Below, piece by piece: positions 7,516-16,823 of a stretch of 39,671 bases of DNA (the first letter of the stretch is position 1; every line of letters begins with the position of its first letter). Both the position numbers and the translations under genes were made by a program. A model generated the notes under the pieces. That model made no database searches, was not told where the DNA came from, and was given only the letters and a program-made list of their open reading frames with translations. The stretch comes from Hydrogenophilales bacterium CG_4_10_14_3_um_filter_63_21. GTDB lineage: Bacteria; Pseudomonadota; Gammaproteobacteria; Burkholderiales; Thiobacillaceae. The DNA lies in contig PFJX01000132.1 in NCBI GenBank assembly GCA_002784045.1, positions 1 through 39,671 of the forward strand. The letters run 5' to 3'.

Positions 7516-8591
7516 TGCTCGCCAAGTGGCTCGGCCAGGACATCCGCCTGTTCAACGTCTTCAATTACATCACCCTGCGCGCGGTGTTGGCGGCGCTGAC
7601 CGCGCTACTCATTTCCTTCGCCGTCGGCCCCTGGATGATCCGCAAGCTCACCCAACTGAAAGTCGGCCAGCCGGTGCGCGACGATGGCCCGCAAACCCAC
7701 CTGGCCAAGGCTGGCACGCCGACCATGGGCGGCGCCCTGATTCTCGCCGCGGTCGCGATCACTACCCTGTTGTGGGCGGACCTGGCCAACCGCTACGTCT
7801 GGATCGCCCTGCTGACCCTGGTCGGCTTCGGCGCTATCGGCTGGGTGGATGACTGGCGCAAGGTGGTGGCGAAGAACCCCCGCGGCCTGGCTTCGCGCTG
7901 GAAATATTTCTGGCAGTCGCTGCTCGGCTTCGCGCTGGCCGGCTGGCTGGCCTGGTCGGCGCATCTGCCGGCGCAGACCGAGCTGATCGTGCCGTTTTTC
8001 AAGCATCTGGTGATCCCTCTGGGAGTAACGGGCTTCGTGCTGCTGGCCTATTTCGTCATCGTTGGCAGCAGCAACGCGGTGAACCTGACCGACGGCGCTG
8101 ATGGCCTGGCCATTCTGCCCACGGTGATGGTGGCGGGTGCCCTGGCCATCTTCGCCTACGTGGCGGGCCACGCGGTGTTTTCCAAATACCTGGGGCTGCC
8201 GCACATCCCCGGCGCCGGTGAACTGGTGGTGTTTTGCGCCGCCCTGGTGGGCGCGGGCCTGGCCTTCCTCTGGTTCAACGCCTACCCCGCGGAAGTGTTC
8301 ATGGGCGACGTCGGCGCCCTGGCCCTGGGGGCGGCCCTGGGGGTGGTAGCGGTGATCGTGCGCCAGGAAATCGTGCTGTTCATCATGGGCGGCCTGTTCG
8401 TCGCCGAAACCATCTCGGTCATGGTCCAGGTTGGCTCGTTCAAGCTGCGCGGCAAGCGGGTGTTCCTGATGGCGCCGATCCACCATCACTTCGAGAAGAA
8501 GGGCTGGAAGGAGACCCAGGTGGTGGTCCGCTTCTGGATCATCAGCATGGTGCTGGTGTTGATTGGCCTGTCGACGTTGAAACTACGATGA
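7506..8591 (+). CDS. mraY: Phospho-MurNAc-pentapeptide transferase MraY
   Basis: MraY moves phospho-MurNAc-pentapeptide from UDP onto undecaprenyl phosphate, making lipid I in the inner membrane. The 361-residue product has the usual ten or so membrane segments. Conserved cytoplasmic motifs are visible: KAGTPTMGG near residue 70, the Asp pair in [29 protein letters not shown] and the histidine cluster [13 protein letters not shown] near the C-terminus. The length is normal and no repeat insertion is seen, unlike several neighbours. The ATG at 7506 lies inside the end of murF. Confidence 0.97.
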   Translation: MLLMLAKWLGQDIRLFNVFNYITLRAVLAALTALLISFAVGPWMIRKLTQLKVGQPVRDDGPQTHLAKAGTPTMGGALILAAVAITTLLWADLANRYVWIALLTLVGFGAIGWVDDWRKVVAKNPRGLASRWKYFWQSLLGFALAGWLAWSAHLPAQTELIVPFFKHLVIPLGVTGFVLLAYFVIVGSSNAVNLTDGADGLAILPTVMVAGALAIFAYVAGHAVFSKYLGLPHIPGAGELVVFCAALVGAGLAFLWFNAYPAEVFMGDVGALALGAALGVVAVIVRQEIVLFIMGGLFVAETISVMVQVGSFKLRGKRVFLMAPIHHHFEKKGWKETQVVVRFWIISMVLVLIGLSTLKLR

Positions 8592-8601
8592 GGAGCGCGG
8601 C

Positions 8602-10134
8602 GTGAGGGCTGAGGGGTTGAATCTTTCGGGATGCCGGGCGCTGGTCGTCGGCCTTGGCGACACGGGTGCCGCCTGTGTGCGCTGGCTGCTGGAACACGAT
8701 GCCCTGGTGCGCGGCACGGATACCCGTGACGAGCCCCCCCATGCACAGCACCTGCGCGAGGCCTTCCCGGAAGTAGCGCTGAGCCTGGGCGGATTTGACC
8801 CGGCGGATTTTGCCTGGGCCGATCTCATCGTCGCCAGCCCCGGCGTGCCGCTTGCGTCCTCGGAACTGCAAACCGCGATCAAATTCGGCAAGGAAGTGGT
8901 GGGCGACGTAGAACTGTTCGCCCGTGCGATTGCTGGAAAAAACGCGGGCAAGCAGCCCAAGGTCATCGCCATCACGGGTTCCAATGGCAAAAGCACGGTG
9001 ACCAGCCTGGTCGGCCATCTGTGTGCCGCCGTGGGATTGGAAACCGCGGTGGCCGGCAACATCGGCCTGCCGGTACTGGATGCGCTGGATAACTGCGAAA
9101 CCCTGGGATGCGACCCCGACGTGTGGGTGCTGGAACTGTCCAGCTTCCAACTGGAAACCACCCACAGCCTGCGGCCCGATGCCGCTACCGTGCTCAATAT
9201 TTCGCAGGACCACATGGACCGTTACGCCAGTCTGGACGACTACGCGGCGGCAAAGGCGCGGGTGTTCGGGGTAGAGGTCAAGGGCAAGGGGCCAGGGGCC
9301 AGGGAAAAACCCTGTATCCAGGTGTTGAACCGGGATGACCCGATGGTGATGGCGATGGCCATTCCCGGCCAACCGCAGTGGACCTTCGGCATCATGGACA
9401 AGCCTCCTCTTGCCCCTGGCTTCTTCGGCCTGGCCACCCACAAAAACCGCCTCTGGCTGAGCGAGGGCGACGAAGTTCTGTTGCCGGTGGACAAGTTGCC
9501 CATCGCCGGCCTGCACAACGCCGCCAACGCCCTGGCGGCGCTGGCGCTATGCCGCGCCATCGGCCTGCCTTACGCCGGCCTGATCCCCGCCCTGAAAACC
9601 TTCACGGGCCTGCCGCACCGGGTGCAGCGGGTAGGCGAGGTGGCGGGACGCATCTTCTACGACGATTCCAAGGGCACCAACGTCGGCGCGACAGCGGCCG
9701 CCTTGCTCGGTTTCACCGTGCCGGTGGTGCTGATCGCCGGCGGCGATGGCAAAGGCCAGGATTTCTCGCCGCTGAAGGAGGCCGTGAAAAACGCCCGCGC
9801 CGTGGTGCAGATTGGCCGCGATGGGCCACTGATTGAACAAGCCATTGCCGGCGCCTGCCCGGTCTATCGCGCGGAGAGCATGGAGGAGGCCGTGAATCAG
9901 GCCTTCCAGCTAACGAAGTCGGGCGACGCGGTACTGCTGTCGCCGGCCTGTGCCAGTTGGGACATGTTCCGCAACTATGAACATCGTGCCGAGGTTTTCA
10001 TCGGCGCCGTGGAAGTACTGAAGGTTCTGCGTGGCGAGAGCCGCCGCCAGCAGGAACGGCGCTTCCGCAGCGCCGCGATCCTGAGCGAAGAGCGGAGGCA
10101 ACGGGATCGCCGGAGTAAACAGCATGTTTCATAA
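8602..10134 (+). CDS. murD: UDP-MurNAc-L-alanine-D-glutamate ligase MurD
   Basis: MurD adds D-glutamate to UDP-MurNAc-L-Ala. The product is 510 residues, longer than the usual 440-470. The nucleotide-binding motif GSNGKST, the ELSSFQLE motif and the C-terminal SPACASWDMFRNYEHRAEVF motif are all present. Two stretches look inserted: VKGKGPGARE near residue 230 and PPLAPGFFG near residue 270, whose DNA is a pair of inverted low-complexity blocks. The C-terminus carries an Arg-rich tail of about 35 residues overlapping the start of ftsW. I chose the GTG at 8602 because AGGAG at 8591-8595 lies 6 bases upstream and it gives the Rossmann start CRALVVGLGDTG. Confidence 0.94.
   Translation: MRAEGLNLSGCRALVVGLGDTGAACVRWLLEHDALVRGTDTRDEPPHAQHLREAFPEVALSLGGFDPADFAWADLIVASPGVPLASSELQTAIKFGKEVVGDVELFARAIAGKNAGKQPKVIAITGSNGKSTVTSLVGHLCAAVGLETAVAGNIGLPVLDALDNCETLGCDPDVWVLELSSFQLETTHSLRPDAATVLNISQDHMDRYASLDDYAAAKARVFGVEVKGKGPGAREKPCIQVLNRDDPMVMAMAIPGQPQWTFGIMDKPPLAPGFFGLATHKNRLWLSEGDEVLLPVDKLPIAGLHNAANALAALALCRAIGLPYAGLIPALKTFTGLPHRVQRVGEVAGRIFYDDSKGTNVGATAAALLGFTVPVVLIAGGDGKGQDFSPLKEAVKNARAVVQIGRDGPLIEQAIAGACPVYRAESMEEAVNQAFQLTKSGDAVLLSPACASWDMFRNYEHRAEVFIGAVEVLKVLRGESRRQQERRFRSAAILSEERRQRDRRSKQHVS
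9281..9420. repeat. Inverted low-complexity blocks within murD
   Basis: AGGGCAAGGGGCCAGGGG at 9281-9298 (with a second GGGGCCA overlapping it) and CTCTTGCCCCTGGC near 9407-9420 are inverted with respect to each other: the complement of the second reads GCCAGGGGCAAGAG. Both fall where the MurD protein appears longer than its family. They keep the frame open. They could be two independent insertions of a purine-rich minisatellite or the ends of one event; the sequence between them reads as ordinary MurD. Confidence 0.4.
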
Positions 10135-11284
10135 CGCGGCGCTCAAGCGCACCGCGCTGACCCCTTATGACTGGGGCCTGGTGTTTGTCGTCACTGGCCT
10201 CCTGATGATTGGCCTGGTGATGGTGTTCTCGGCATCGTCCAGCGTGGCCGAAACCCGCTCCGCCGCGCACGAGCACACCTATTATCTGGTGCGCCATAGC
10301 GTATACATGGTCATCGGCCTGGCCGCGGGTTATGCCGCCTTCCAGGTGCCGACGCCGCTCTGGCAGAAACTGTCACCGAGCCTGTTCATCGCCGGGGCGG
10401 TGGTACTGCTGCTGGTGCTGATCCCCTTCATCGGCAAAGAAGTGAACGGCAGCCGGCGCTGGATTCCGCTGGGGCCACTGGGCAATTTTCAGCCCTCCGA
10501 GTTCATGAAGTTCGCCACCATTCTCTACGCGGCCGACTACACCGTGCGCCGGGCGGCGCACATGCAGAACCTGGCCAGAGGCTTCCTGCCGATGTTCCTG
10601 GTGATGCTGGGAGTGGGCGGTTTATTGCTGGTGGAACCCGACTTCGGCGCGCTCGTGGTGATCTTCGCCATCGCCCTGGCCGTGCTGTTCCTGGGCGGCT
10701 TCAATGCCCGTCTGTTCTTCGGCCTGTTCGGCCTCCTGATGGTCGGTTTCGTGCTCATGGTGGTGCTGTCACCCTACCGCATGGCGCGGGTTACCAGCTA
10801 TTTCTACCCCTTCGATGACCCCTACGGCGCCGGCTATCAACTGTCCAACGCCCTGATCGCCCTGGGCCGCGGCGAGATCATGGGGGTTGGTCTCGGCGAC
10901 AGCGTCGGCAAGCTGTTTTACCTGCCCGAGTCTTATACCGACTTCCTGCTCGCGGTGATCGGCGAGGAGCTGGGGTTGCTCGGCGTGCTCGCGGTGATCG
11001 GCCTGTTCGCCTGGCTGACCTGGCGCGCCTTCTCGATCGGCTGGCAGGCCAGCTTGATGGGGCGCAATTACGCCGCCCTGGTGGCGCAAGGCGTCGGTGT
11101 CTGGATCGGCCTGCAATCGTTCATCAACATGGGCGTCAACCTGGGACTGCTACCCACCAAAGGCCTCACCCTGCCGTTGATGAGCTACGGCGGCTCCGGC
11201 ATCGTCGCCAATTGCCTGGCGCTGGCACTGTTGCTGCGGGTGGATTACGAGAACCGCTGCCTGATGAAGGGGAAGAAAGCATGA
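10124..11284 (+). CDS. ftsW: Septal peptidoglycan glycosyltransferase FtsW
   Basis: FtsW is the SEDS-family glycosyltransferase that polymerises lipid II at the septum with FtsI. The 386-residue product has about ten membrane segments. Typical motifs are [10 protein letters not shown] in the first segment, [34 protein letters not shown], and the C-terminal [26 protein letters not shown] region. The ATG at 10124 lies within the murD 3' end. The stop TGA overlaps the murG ATG as ATGA. No repeat insertion is visible here. Confidence 0.96.
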   Translation: MFHNAALKRTALTPYDWGLVFVVTGLLMIGLVMVFSASSSVAETRSAAHEHTYYLVRHSVYMVIGLAAGYAAFQVPTPLWQKLSPSLFIAGAVVLLLVLIPFIGKEVNGSRRWIPLGPLGNFQPSEFMKFATILYAADYTVRRAAHMQNLARGFLPMFLVMLGVGGLLLVEPDFGALVVIFAIALAVLFLGGFNARLFFGLFGLLMVGFVLMVVLSPYRMARVTSYFYPFDDPYGAGYQLSNALIALGRGEIMGVGLGDSVGKLFYLPESYTDFLLAVIGEELGLLGVLAVIGLFAWLTWRAFSIGWQASLMGRNYAALVAQGVGVWIGLQSFINMGVNLGLLPTKGLTLPLMSYGGSGIVANCLALALLLRVDYENRCLMKGKKA

Positions 11285-12399
11285 GTAGCGAGTCGCGAGT
11301 CGCGGGAGGCAAGGCATGTGCTGCTCGCCATTCACGCACCGCACTCGTCATGGCCGGGGGCACCGGCGGCCATGTGATGCCCGCGCTGGCGGTGGCGGAA
11401 GCCCTGCGCGGCGACGGTTGGCGCGTGGTGTGGCTGGGTACCCATGCCGGCATGGAAGCGAAGCTGGCGGTGGCCAGGGGTTTCGAGATGGCCTGGGTGA
11501 AAGTGGCCGGGGTGCGCGGCAAGGGGCTGGCCACCAAACTGCTGCTGCCATACAACCTGCTGATCGCTTTCTGGCAGGCGGCGCGAGCGATCTTCCGCGA
11601 GCGCCCCGATGTCGCCTTGGGGCTGGGCGGCTATGTCGCCTTCCCTGGCGGCATGATGGCTGTGCTACTGAACAAGCCGCTGGTGATCCACGAACAGAAC
11701 GCCATCGCCGGGTTGACCAACAAAATCCTGGCGCGCCTCGCCGACCGCGTGCTGCTGGGTTTGCCTCTCGCCATCCCGCTTTCTTCCAACGAAGAATGGG
11801 TCGGCAACCCGGTGCGTCCCGAGATCGCTGCCTTGCCGGCACCGGAACAACGTCTGGGCGGGCGCGAAGGCCCGCTGCGTTTGCTGGTGATCGGCGGTTC
11901 GCTGGGGGCGGCGGCGCTGAACCAGATGATTCCGCAAGCGTTGAAGTTGCTGCCGGTGGCGCGGCGTCCCGTGGTGCGCCACCAGTCCGGCGCGCGGCAC
12001 CTGGAAGTGCTCAAGCGCAACTATGCCGACGCGGGGGTCGTGGCCGAACCGCTCGCCTTCATCGACGACATGGCCGCCGCCTACGCCTGGGCGGACGTGG
12101 TGATCTGCCGCGCCGGTGCTTTGACGGTTGCGGAAATCGCGGCCGCCGGCCTGGCCGCGCTGTTCGTGCCGTTCCCGTTCGCGGTGGACGACCATCAGAC
12201 CGCCAACGCCGCCTTCCTCGCCGATCAGGGCGCGGCCTGGCTGATACAGCAGCAGGACCTCAGCCCGGAAAAGCTGGCCGCGTGGCTACGTGGCCTCACC
12301 CGCGAGGAACTGCTCGGCCACGCGGTGAAAGCGCGCGCGCTGGCGAAGCCGGATGCGACCTCGCGGGTGGCGGAAGTCGTCAAGGAGTTGGGGAAATGA
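11281..12399 (+). CDS. murG: Lipid II synthase MurG (GlcNAc transferase)
   Basis: MurG transfers GlcNAc from UDP-GlcNAc to lipid I, giving lipid II on the inner face of the membrane. The 372-residue product has the N-terminal [15 protein letters not shown] glycine-rich loop, [12 protein letters not shown], and the C-terminal sugar-nucleotide-binding motifs [17 protein letters not shown] and [15 protein letters not shown] chose the ATG at 11281, which overlaps the ftsW stop, over an earlier in-frame start inside ftsW. The 23 residues before MAGGTGGH ([17 protein letters not shown] and more) are longer than usual. Their DNA contains GAGTCGCGAGTCGCG, a short direct repeat, suggesting a small insertion at the gene start. 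Confidence 0.95.
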   Translation: MSSESRVAGGKACAARHSRTALVMAGGTGGHVMPALAVAEALRGDGWRVVWLGTHAGMEAKLAVARGFEMAWVKVAGVRGKGLATKLLLPYNLLIAFWQAARAIFRERPDVALGLGGYVAFPGGMMAVLLNKPLVIHEQNAIAGLTNKILARLADRVLLGLPLAIPLSSNEEWVGNPVRPEIAALPAPEQRLGGREGPLRLLVIGGSLGAAALNQMIPQALKLLPVARRPVVRHQSGARHLEVLKRNYADAGVVAEPLAFIDDMAAAYAWADVVICRAGALTVAEIAAAGLAALFVPFPFAVDDHQTANAAFLADQGAAWLIQQQDLSPEKLAAWLRGLTREELLGHAVKARALAKPDATSRVAEVVKELGK

Positions 12400-12554
12400 A
12401 ACACAAGGTCAACCGCATCCACTTCGTCGGCAAAGGCGGAGTCGCCACGAGCAGGGAGCAGTGCCTGCCGCCTGGCGGCAGGTGCGACCGGCCACGAGTG
12501 GCGCGGGCCGCCGATGACCGCTGCAGTCTGATCGGAGTGGGCCGTGAAGCATAA
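12396..12554 (+). pseudogene. Duplicated murC 5' fragment
   Basis: An ATG at 12396 overlapping the murG stop opens a 52-codon frame whose first 12 residues ([12 protein letters not shown]) equal the MurC N-terminus. Bases 12405-12432 are identical to 12553-12580 inside murC, and the similarity extends over about 44 bp. After FVGKGG the frame runs into unrelated sequence (12440-12543), which contains the near-perfect hairpin CCTGCCGCC-T-GGCGGCAGG at 12464-12482, and it ends at TAA 12552-12554, 11 bases into murC. This is probably the original murC start, disconnected by an insertion that duplicated the gene start. It might still serve as a coupling leader. Confidence 0.75.
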
Positions 12555-14181
12555 GGTCAACCGCATCCACTTCGTCGGCATCGGCGGCGCCGGCATGAGC
12601 GGTATCGCCGAGGTACTGGTCAATCTGGGCTACCAGGTTTCCGGCAGCGATGGCGCCACCAACGCGGCCACCCAGCGGCTGGCCGACATGGGCGCGACCG
12701 TGTTTCAGGGCCATGCCGCCGAGCACATCGCGGGCGCGAGTGTCCTGGTGATTTCCAGCGCCATCAAGGAAGACAACCCGGAGGTGCAAGCCGCGCGCGC
12801 GGCGCACATTCCGGTGGTGGCGCGCGCCATGATGCTGGCCGAGTTGATGCGTTTCAAACAGGGCATCGCCATCGCCGGCACCCACGGCAAGACCACCACC
12901 ACCAGCCTGATCGCCAGCGTGCTGGGCGAGGCCGGGCTGGACCCCACTTTCGTGATCGGTGGCAAGCTCTTGGCGGCCGGCGTGAATAGCCCCCACGCTA
13001 CGCTGCCCCCCGAGGGGGCGGCACGCCAGCCTTGGGACGGCCCGGCGGCTGGCGTGAACAGCCCCCACGCTACGCTGCCCCCCGGGGGGGCGGCACGCCA
13101 GCCTTGGGACGGCCCGGCGGCTGGCGTGAACAGCCCCCACGCTACGCTGCCCCCCGAGGGGGCGGCACGCCAGCCTTGGGACGGCCCGGCGGCTGGCGGC
13201 AACGCGCGCTTGGGGCAAGGCAAATGGCTGGTGGCGGAAGCCGACGAATCGGATGCCTCGTTTCTGCATCTGTCGCCGGTGGTGTCCATTGTCACCAACA
13301 TCGACGCCGACCACATGGAAACGTATGGCCATGACTTCGAGCGCCTGAAGTCGGCCTTCGTCGAATTCCTCCATCGCCTGCCGTTCTGGGGCATGGCCAT
13401 CCTGTGCGCCGACGATCCCGTCGTGCGCGCCCTGCTGCCGCGCATCGACAAGCCGGTGATGACTTACGGCACGGGCGAAGACTGCGCCATCCAGGCGGTG
13501 AATATTCGTGCCGAGAACGGCCGCATGGCCTTCACCGCCCTGCGCAATGGGGTGCGCTCGCCAGTGGACATCACCCTTAACCTGCCAGGCCAACACAACG
13601 TGCTCAATGCCCTGGCGGCGGTCGCCGTGGCCTGGGAACTGCAAGTGCCGGATGCCGCGCTACAACGCGCGCTGGCCAATTTCAGCGGGGTGGGGCGGCG
13701 CTTCCAGCGCTATGGAGAGATCACCTTGCCCGCTGGCGGGAAAACCGGGGCAAAGCGCCGTTTCACCCTGATTGACGACTACGGCCATCACCCGGTGGAA
13801 ATGCGGGCCACCCTTGACGCCACGCGCGGCGCCTTCCCCGGCCGCCGTTTGGTGCTGGCGTTCCAGCCGCACCGCTATACCCGCACCCGTGACCTGTTCG
13901 AGGACTTCGTGCAGGTGTTGTCGCAGGCCGACGCGGTACTGCTCACCGAGGTCTATGCGGCCAGCGAACAAGCCATCATCGCCGCCGATGGCCGCGCCCT
14001 CTCTCGTGCCTTGCGCGTGGCCGGCCACGTGGAACCGGTGTTCGTGGAAGACGTGAATGATCTGCCCGCCGCCCTGGCCGATTTCGTGCGCGACGGCGAC
14101 GTGGTGCTAACCATGGGCGCCGGTTCCATCGGCCAGGTGCCCGGGAAACTCGTGGAGCTGGCGTGCGGGGGGGGCACATGA
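12544..14181 (+). CDS. murC: UDP-MurNAc-L-alanine ligase MurC with 72-residue repeat insertion
   Basis: MurC adds L-alanine to UDP-MurNAc, the first peptide step. The product is 545 residues against about 465-490 for relatives. It begins at a GTG in the second copy of the duplicated gene start, because only this copy continues into [17 protein letters not shown]. The P-loop GTHGKTT is at residues 112-118 (K116). Next come [10 protein letters not shown] (to residue 148), then three tandem 24-residue repeats (149-220), then ARLGQGKW and the conserved [14 protein letters not shown]. Removing the repeats restores a normal MurC length and alignment. The insertion sits in the central ATPase domain loop before the EADESD motif. 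The stop overlaps the murB ATG, preceded by a run of eight G. Confidence 0.95.
   Translation: MKHKVNRIHFVGIGGAGMSGIAEVLVNLGYQVSGSDGATNAATQRLADMGATVFQGHAAEHIAGASVLVISSAIKEDNPEVQAARAAHIPVVARAMMLAELMRFKQGIAIAGTHGKTTTTSLIASVLGEAGLDPTFVIGGKLLAAGVNSPHATLPPEGAARQPWDGPAAGVNSPHATLPPGGAARQPWDGPAAGVNSPHATLPPEGAARQPWDGPAAGGNARLGQGKWLVAEADESDASFLHLSPVVSIVTNIDADHMETYGHDFERLKSAFVEFLHRLPFWGMAILCADDPVVRALLPRIDKPVMTYGTGEDCAIQAVNIRAENGRMAFTALRNGVRSPVDITLNLPGQHNVLNALAAVAVAWELQVPDAALQRALANFSGVGRRFQRYGEITLPAGGKTGAKRRFTLIDDYGHHPVEMRATLDATRGAFPGRRLVLAFQPHRYTRTRDLFEDFVQVLSQADAVLLTEVYAASEQAIIAADGRALSRALRVAGHVEPVFVEDVNDLPAALADFVRDGDVVLTMGAGSIGQVPGKLVELACGGGT
12982..13197 (+). repeat. Three tandem 72-bp palindromic units inside murC
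   Basis: Units start at 12982, 13054 and 13126, each exactly 72 bp (24 codons) and almost identical: unit 1 has GTGAATAG for GTGAACAG, and unit 2 has G for A in the hairpin A loop (Glu to Gly). Each contains GCCCCC-CGA-GGGGGC and the hairpin CACGCCAGCC, loop TTGGGACGGCCCGGC, GGCTGGCGTG. The loop matches the rsmH-leader unit exactly, while the stem differs at several paired positions. All units are open in the murC frame. The bases before unit 1 (GGCCGGCGTGAA-like) resemble the end of each unit, as expected if host flank was duplicated with the element. Confidence 0.95.
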
Positions 14182-15119
14182 ACGCACCGCGCGGAACCCT
14201 GGAACGGGCGGCCGACATGCGCCGCTTTACCAGTTGGCGCGCGGGCGGCAGCGCCGAGCGGCTCTATACGCCGGCCGACCTGGATGACTTGTGCGCCTTC
14301 CTGAAGTCCCTGCCAAAAGGCGAGCCGATCCATTTCATCGGCCTCGGCAGCAATCTGCTGGTGCGAGACGGCGGCCTGCCGGGCACGGTGATTCATCTGC
14401 ATGGCGCGTTGAAACAGTTGCGTGTCGAGGAGCGCCGGATGGCGTGCCGGCCGGGCCATGCGGAACCGCGTTTCGGCGTGGTTTATGCCGAGGCCGGCGT
14501 GGCCAGTCCCAAGGTGGCGCGTTTCGCCGCCAACCACAATCTTACCGGCGCGGAATTTCTCGCCGGCATTCCCGGCACGGTGGGGGGCGCCCTGGCGATG
14601 AACGCGGGTTGCTACGGCCAGGAAACCTGGTCCACGGTCTCGCAGGTACTGACCGTGGATGCGCGGGGCAACACCCATAAACGCTCACCGCGCGAATTCC
14701 GCGTGGCTTACCGCCATGTCGATGCCCCCGAGCGGCGCGAGGAATGGTTCCTGGCCGCCTGGTTCCTGTTCCCGAAAGGCGATGGCGAGGCCGGGCGCGC
14801 GGAAATCAAACGCCTGCTGGAACGCCGTGTCGCCAGCCAGCCGCTCGACCTGCCCAACGCCGGCTCGGTGTTCCGCAACCCGCCGGGCGATTACGCCGCG
14901 CGCTTGATCGAATCCTGTGGCCTGAAAGGCGCCCGCGAGGGCGATGCCCAAGTGTCGCAAAAACACGCCAATTTCATCGTCAACCTGGGCCATGCCACGG
15001 CGAGCGACATCGAAACCCTGATCGAACGGGTGCGGGAGACAGTGAAAGAGAAAAACGGCGTCGAACTGATCCGGGAAGTGCGGATTCTGGGGGAACGTAT
15101 AGCAGGAGAAGGGCGATGA
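14178..15119 (+). CDS. murB: UDP-N-acetylenolpyruvoylglucosamine reductase MurB
   Basis: MurB is the FAD-dependent reductase that makes UDP-MurNAc from the enolpyruvyl product of MurA, using NADPH. The 313-residue product has the FAD-binding motif [12 protein letters not shown], the [26 protein letters not shown] block, the catalytic-serine region NAGSVFRNP and the C-terminal Glu in [11 protein letters not shown] chose the ATG at 14178, which overlaps the murC stop (ATGA); an upstream in-frame GTG at 14163 would add only five residues. A G8 run at 14167-14174 provides the ribosome site. The placement between murC and ddlB is standard. Confidence 0.95.
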   Translation: MNAPRGTLERAADMRRFTSWRAGGSAERLYTPADLDDLCAFLKSLPKGEPIHFIGLGSNLLVRDGGLPGTVIHLHGALKQLRVEERRMACRPGHAEPRFGVVYAEAGVASPKVARFAANHNLTGAEFLAGIPGTVGGALAMNAGCYGQETWSTVSQVLTVDARGNTHKRSPREFRVAYRHVDAPERREEWFLAAWFLFPKGDGEAGRAEIKRLLERRVASQPLDLPNAGSVFRNPPGDYAARLIESCGLKGAREGDAQVSQKHANFIVNLGHATASDIETLIERVRETVKEKNGVELIREVRILGERIAGEGR

Positions 15120-16039
15120 CTGGCTTCGGCAAAGTCGCGGTGATGTTCGGTGGCGCCTCCGCCGAGCGCGAGGTCTCGCTCAAAAGCGGTGCCGCCGTGC
15201 TGGCCGCGCTGCAAAGCCGGGGGGTCGATGCATTGGCCTTCGACCCGGCCGCGCGGCCGCTGGAGGACTTGCGGAATGAGGGCTTCCAGCGCGTGTTCAT
15301 CGCCCTGCATGGCCGCGGCGGCGAGGATGGCACCCTGCAAGGCGCGCTGACCCTGATGCGCATTCCCTACACCGGCAGTGGCGTGCTGGCTTCTGCCCTG
15401 GCGATGGACAAGTGGCGCAGCAAGCTACTCTGGCAGGCCGCCGGACTGCCGATTCCGGACTATGCGCTGCTGACGGAAACCAGCGATTTCACGGCGGTGG
15501 CCGCGCGCCTGGGCCTGCCCCTGTTCGTGAAGCCGGCGCGCGAAGGTTCCAGCATCGGCGTGATCAAGGTGAAACAGGCCACCGATCTGCCCGCCGCCTT
15601 TCGCGAGGCGGCGCGCCACGACGATCTGGTGTTGGCGGAACAGGCCATGAGCGGCGGCGAGTTCACCGTGGCGGTGCTGGGCGAGGGCAGCCAACTGAGG
15701 GCCTTGCCGTCGATCCGCATCGTCCCCGCCACCGAGTTCTACGACTACGAAGCGAAATACTTTCGCGATGACACCCGTTATCTCTGCCCGAGCGGCTTAT
15801 CCGACGTGGCGGAAACAGAAATGCGCGATCTCGCATTGCGTGGCTTCCGGGCGCTGGGCTGTCGCGGCTGGGCGCGGGTGGATTTCCTGCTTGACGCGGC
15901 GGGGCGGCCTTTCCTGCTGGAAGCCAATACCGCGCCGGGCATGACCAATCACAGCCTGGTACCCATGGCGGCGCGCGTGGCCGGCCTGGAATTTCCTGAT
16001 CTATGTCTACGCATCCTGGAGTTGGCCCATGTGGAATGA
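15116..16039 (+). CDS. ddlB: D-alanine-D-alanine ligase DdlB
   Basis: Ddl joins two D-alanines with ATP to make the dipeptide used by MurF. The 307-residue product equals the usual DdlB length. It opens [19 protein letters not shown], the family signature, and has the ATP-grasp features [13 protein letters not shown], and at the C-terminal end [31 protein letters not shown] with metal-binding residues. The same frame stays open far upstream inside murB, but the ATG at 15116 has AGGAGAAGG just upstream and overlaps the murB stop. It overlaps ftsQ by 11 bases. Confidence 0.96.
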   Translation: MTGFGKVAVMFGGASAEREVSLKSGAAVLAALQSRGVDALAFDPAARPLEDLRNEGFQRVFIALHGRGGEDGTLQGALTLMRIPYTGSGVLASALAMDKWRSKLLWQAAGLPIPDYALLTETSDFTAVAARLGLPLFVKPAREGSSIGVIKVKQATDLPAAFREAARHDDLVLAEQAMSGGEFTVAVLGEGSQLRALPSIRIVPATEFYDYEAKYFRDDTRYLCPSGLSDVAETEMRDLALRGFRALGCRGWARVDFLLDAAGRPFLLEANTAPGMTNHSLVPMAARVAGLEFPDLCLRILELAHVE

Positions 16040-16823
16040 CCCCACCGCCCTCAACCGCCTGACCCGCCTGATTTTGCTCGCCACCCTGTTGTTCACCCTG
16101 TGGACGGTGGGACGTTCGGCAGCGGAGCGCTTGGCGCCGTTCTGGCAAGTGAGCGTGAATGGCGCCAGCCACGAGGAAACCCGCTTGGCGGCGCATGACG
16201 CCTTGGCCAAGCTGCGCGGTGGCTTCTTCACGCTCGACCTGAAGGCGGTTCGCGCCGAGTTCGAACGCCTGCCCTGGGTGCGGCACGCGGAGGTTCGCCG
16301 GGTCTGGCCGGGACGCATGGCCATCGTGCTGGAAGAACATCGGGCGGCGGCGGCCTGGAACGACCGCGCTCTGCTTAATACGCGCGGCGAGGTGTTCACG
16401 GTGGCGGCACTGGAGCGCTACCTCGGCTTGCCGCGCCTCTATGCCCCGGAAGGCACCGAGCGCGAGACCGCGCGCCGCTATGGCGAGTTCGTGGCGCAGG
16501 CGCGGCCGCTCGGCCTGCGGGTGGAACAGATCGTGGTGACGGCGCGGCAATCGTGGCGGGTGCGCCTGCATGGCAACGAGGTTGGCAACGGCGGTGGCAA
16601 CGGCGGTGGCAACGGCAGCGTGGTGGTGGAACTGGGGCGCGAGCACCTCTTCGAGCGGCTCGCGCGTTTCGCCCGCTTCTACCCGCAAGCGGTGGCGACA
16701 CTGGGGCCCATCGCCCGCGCCGACATGCGCTATCCCAATGGGTTTGCGGCGCAGGTGAGGGGTGGCACGGTGGGAGGCCCATTCATGGGCCGAAAAATGG
16801 CTAAGGACGTAGGCAAGGCATGA
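16029..16823 (+). CDS. ftsQ: Cell division protein FtsQ
   Basis: FtsQ is a bitopic inner-membrane protein that links FtsA/FtsZ-side factors with FtsB, FtsL and FtsWI. The 264-residue product has a short cytoplasmic start, one membrane segment (about residues 10-28), a POTRA domain (about 36-105, with the [25 protein letters not shown] signature spread over its end) and the beta domain. Within the beta domain a Gly/Asn tract (GNGGGNGGGNG, about residues 186-196) is encoded by a 12-bp repeat and is not expected in FtsQ. The stop overlaps the ftsA ATG. Confidence 0.93.
   Translation: MWNDPTALNRLTRLILLATLLFTLWTVGRSAAERLAPFWQVSVNGASHEETRLAAHDALAKLRGGFFTLDLKAVRAEFERLPWVRHAEVRRVWPGRMAIVLEEHRAAAAWNDRALLNTRGEVFTVAALERYLGLPRLYAPEGTERETARRYGEFVAQARPLGLRVEQIVVTARQSWRVRLHGNEVGNGGGNGGGNGSVVVELGREHLFERLARFARFYPQAVATLGPIARADMRYPNGFAAQVRGGTVGGPFMGRKMAKDVGKA
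16584..16619 (+). repeat. 12-bp minisatellite in ftsQ
   Basis: GGCAACGGCGGT is present twice in perfect tandem (16584-16607), followed by a third copy ending AGC (16608-16619). The 12-bp period keeps the frame and encodes Gly-Asn-Gly-Gly repeats. Copy number could change by slippage without breaking the gene. Confidence 0.85.

Noticed and set aside
12982-13197. CRISPR array (regular tandem repeats)
   Set aside because: Units are adjacent with no unique spacers, lie within the murC reading frame, and no cas gene is present.
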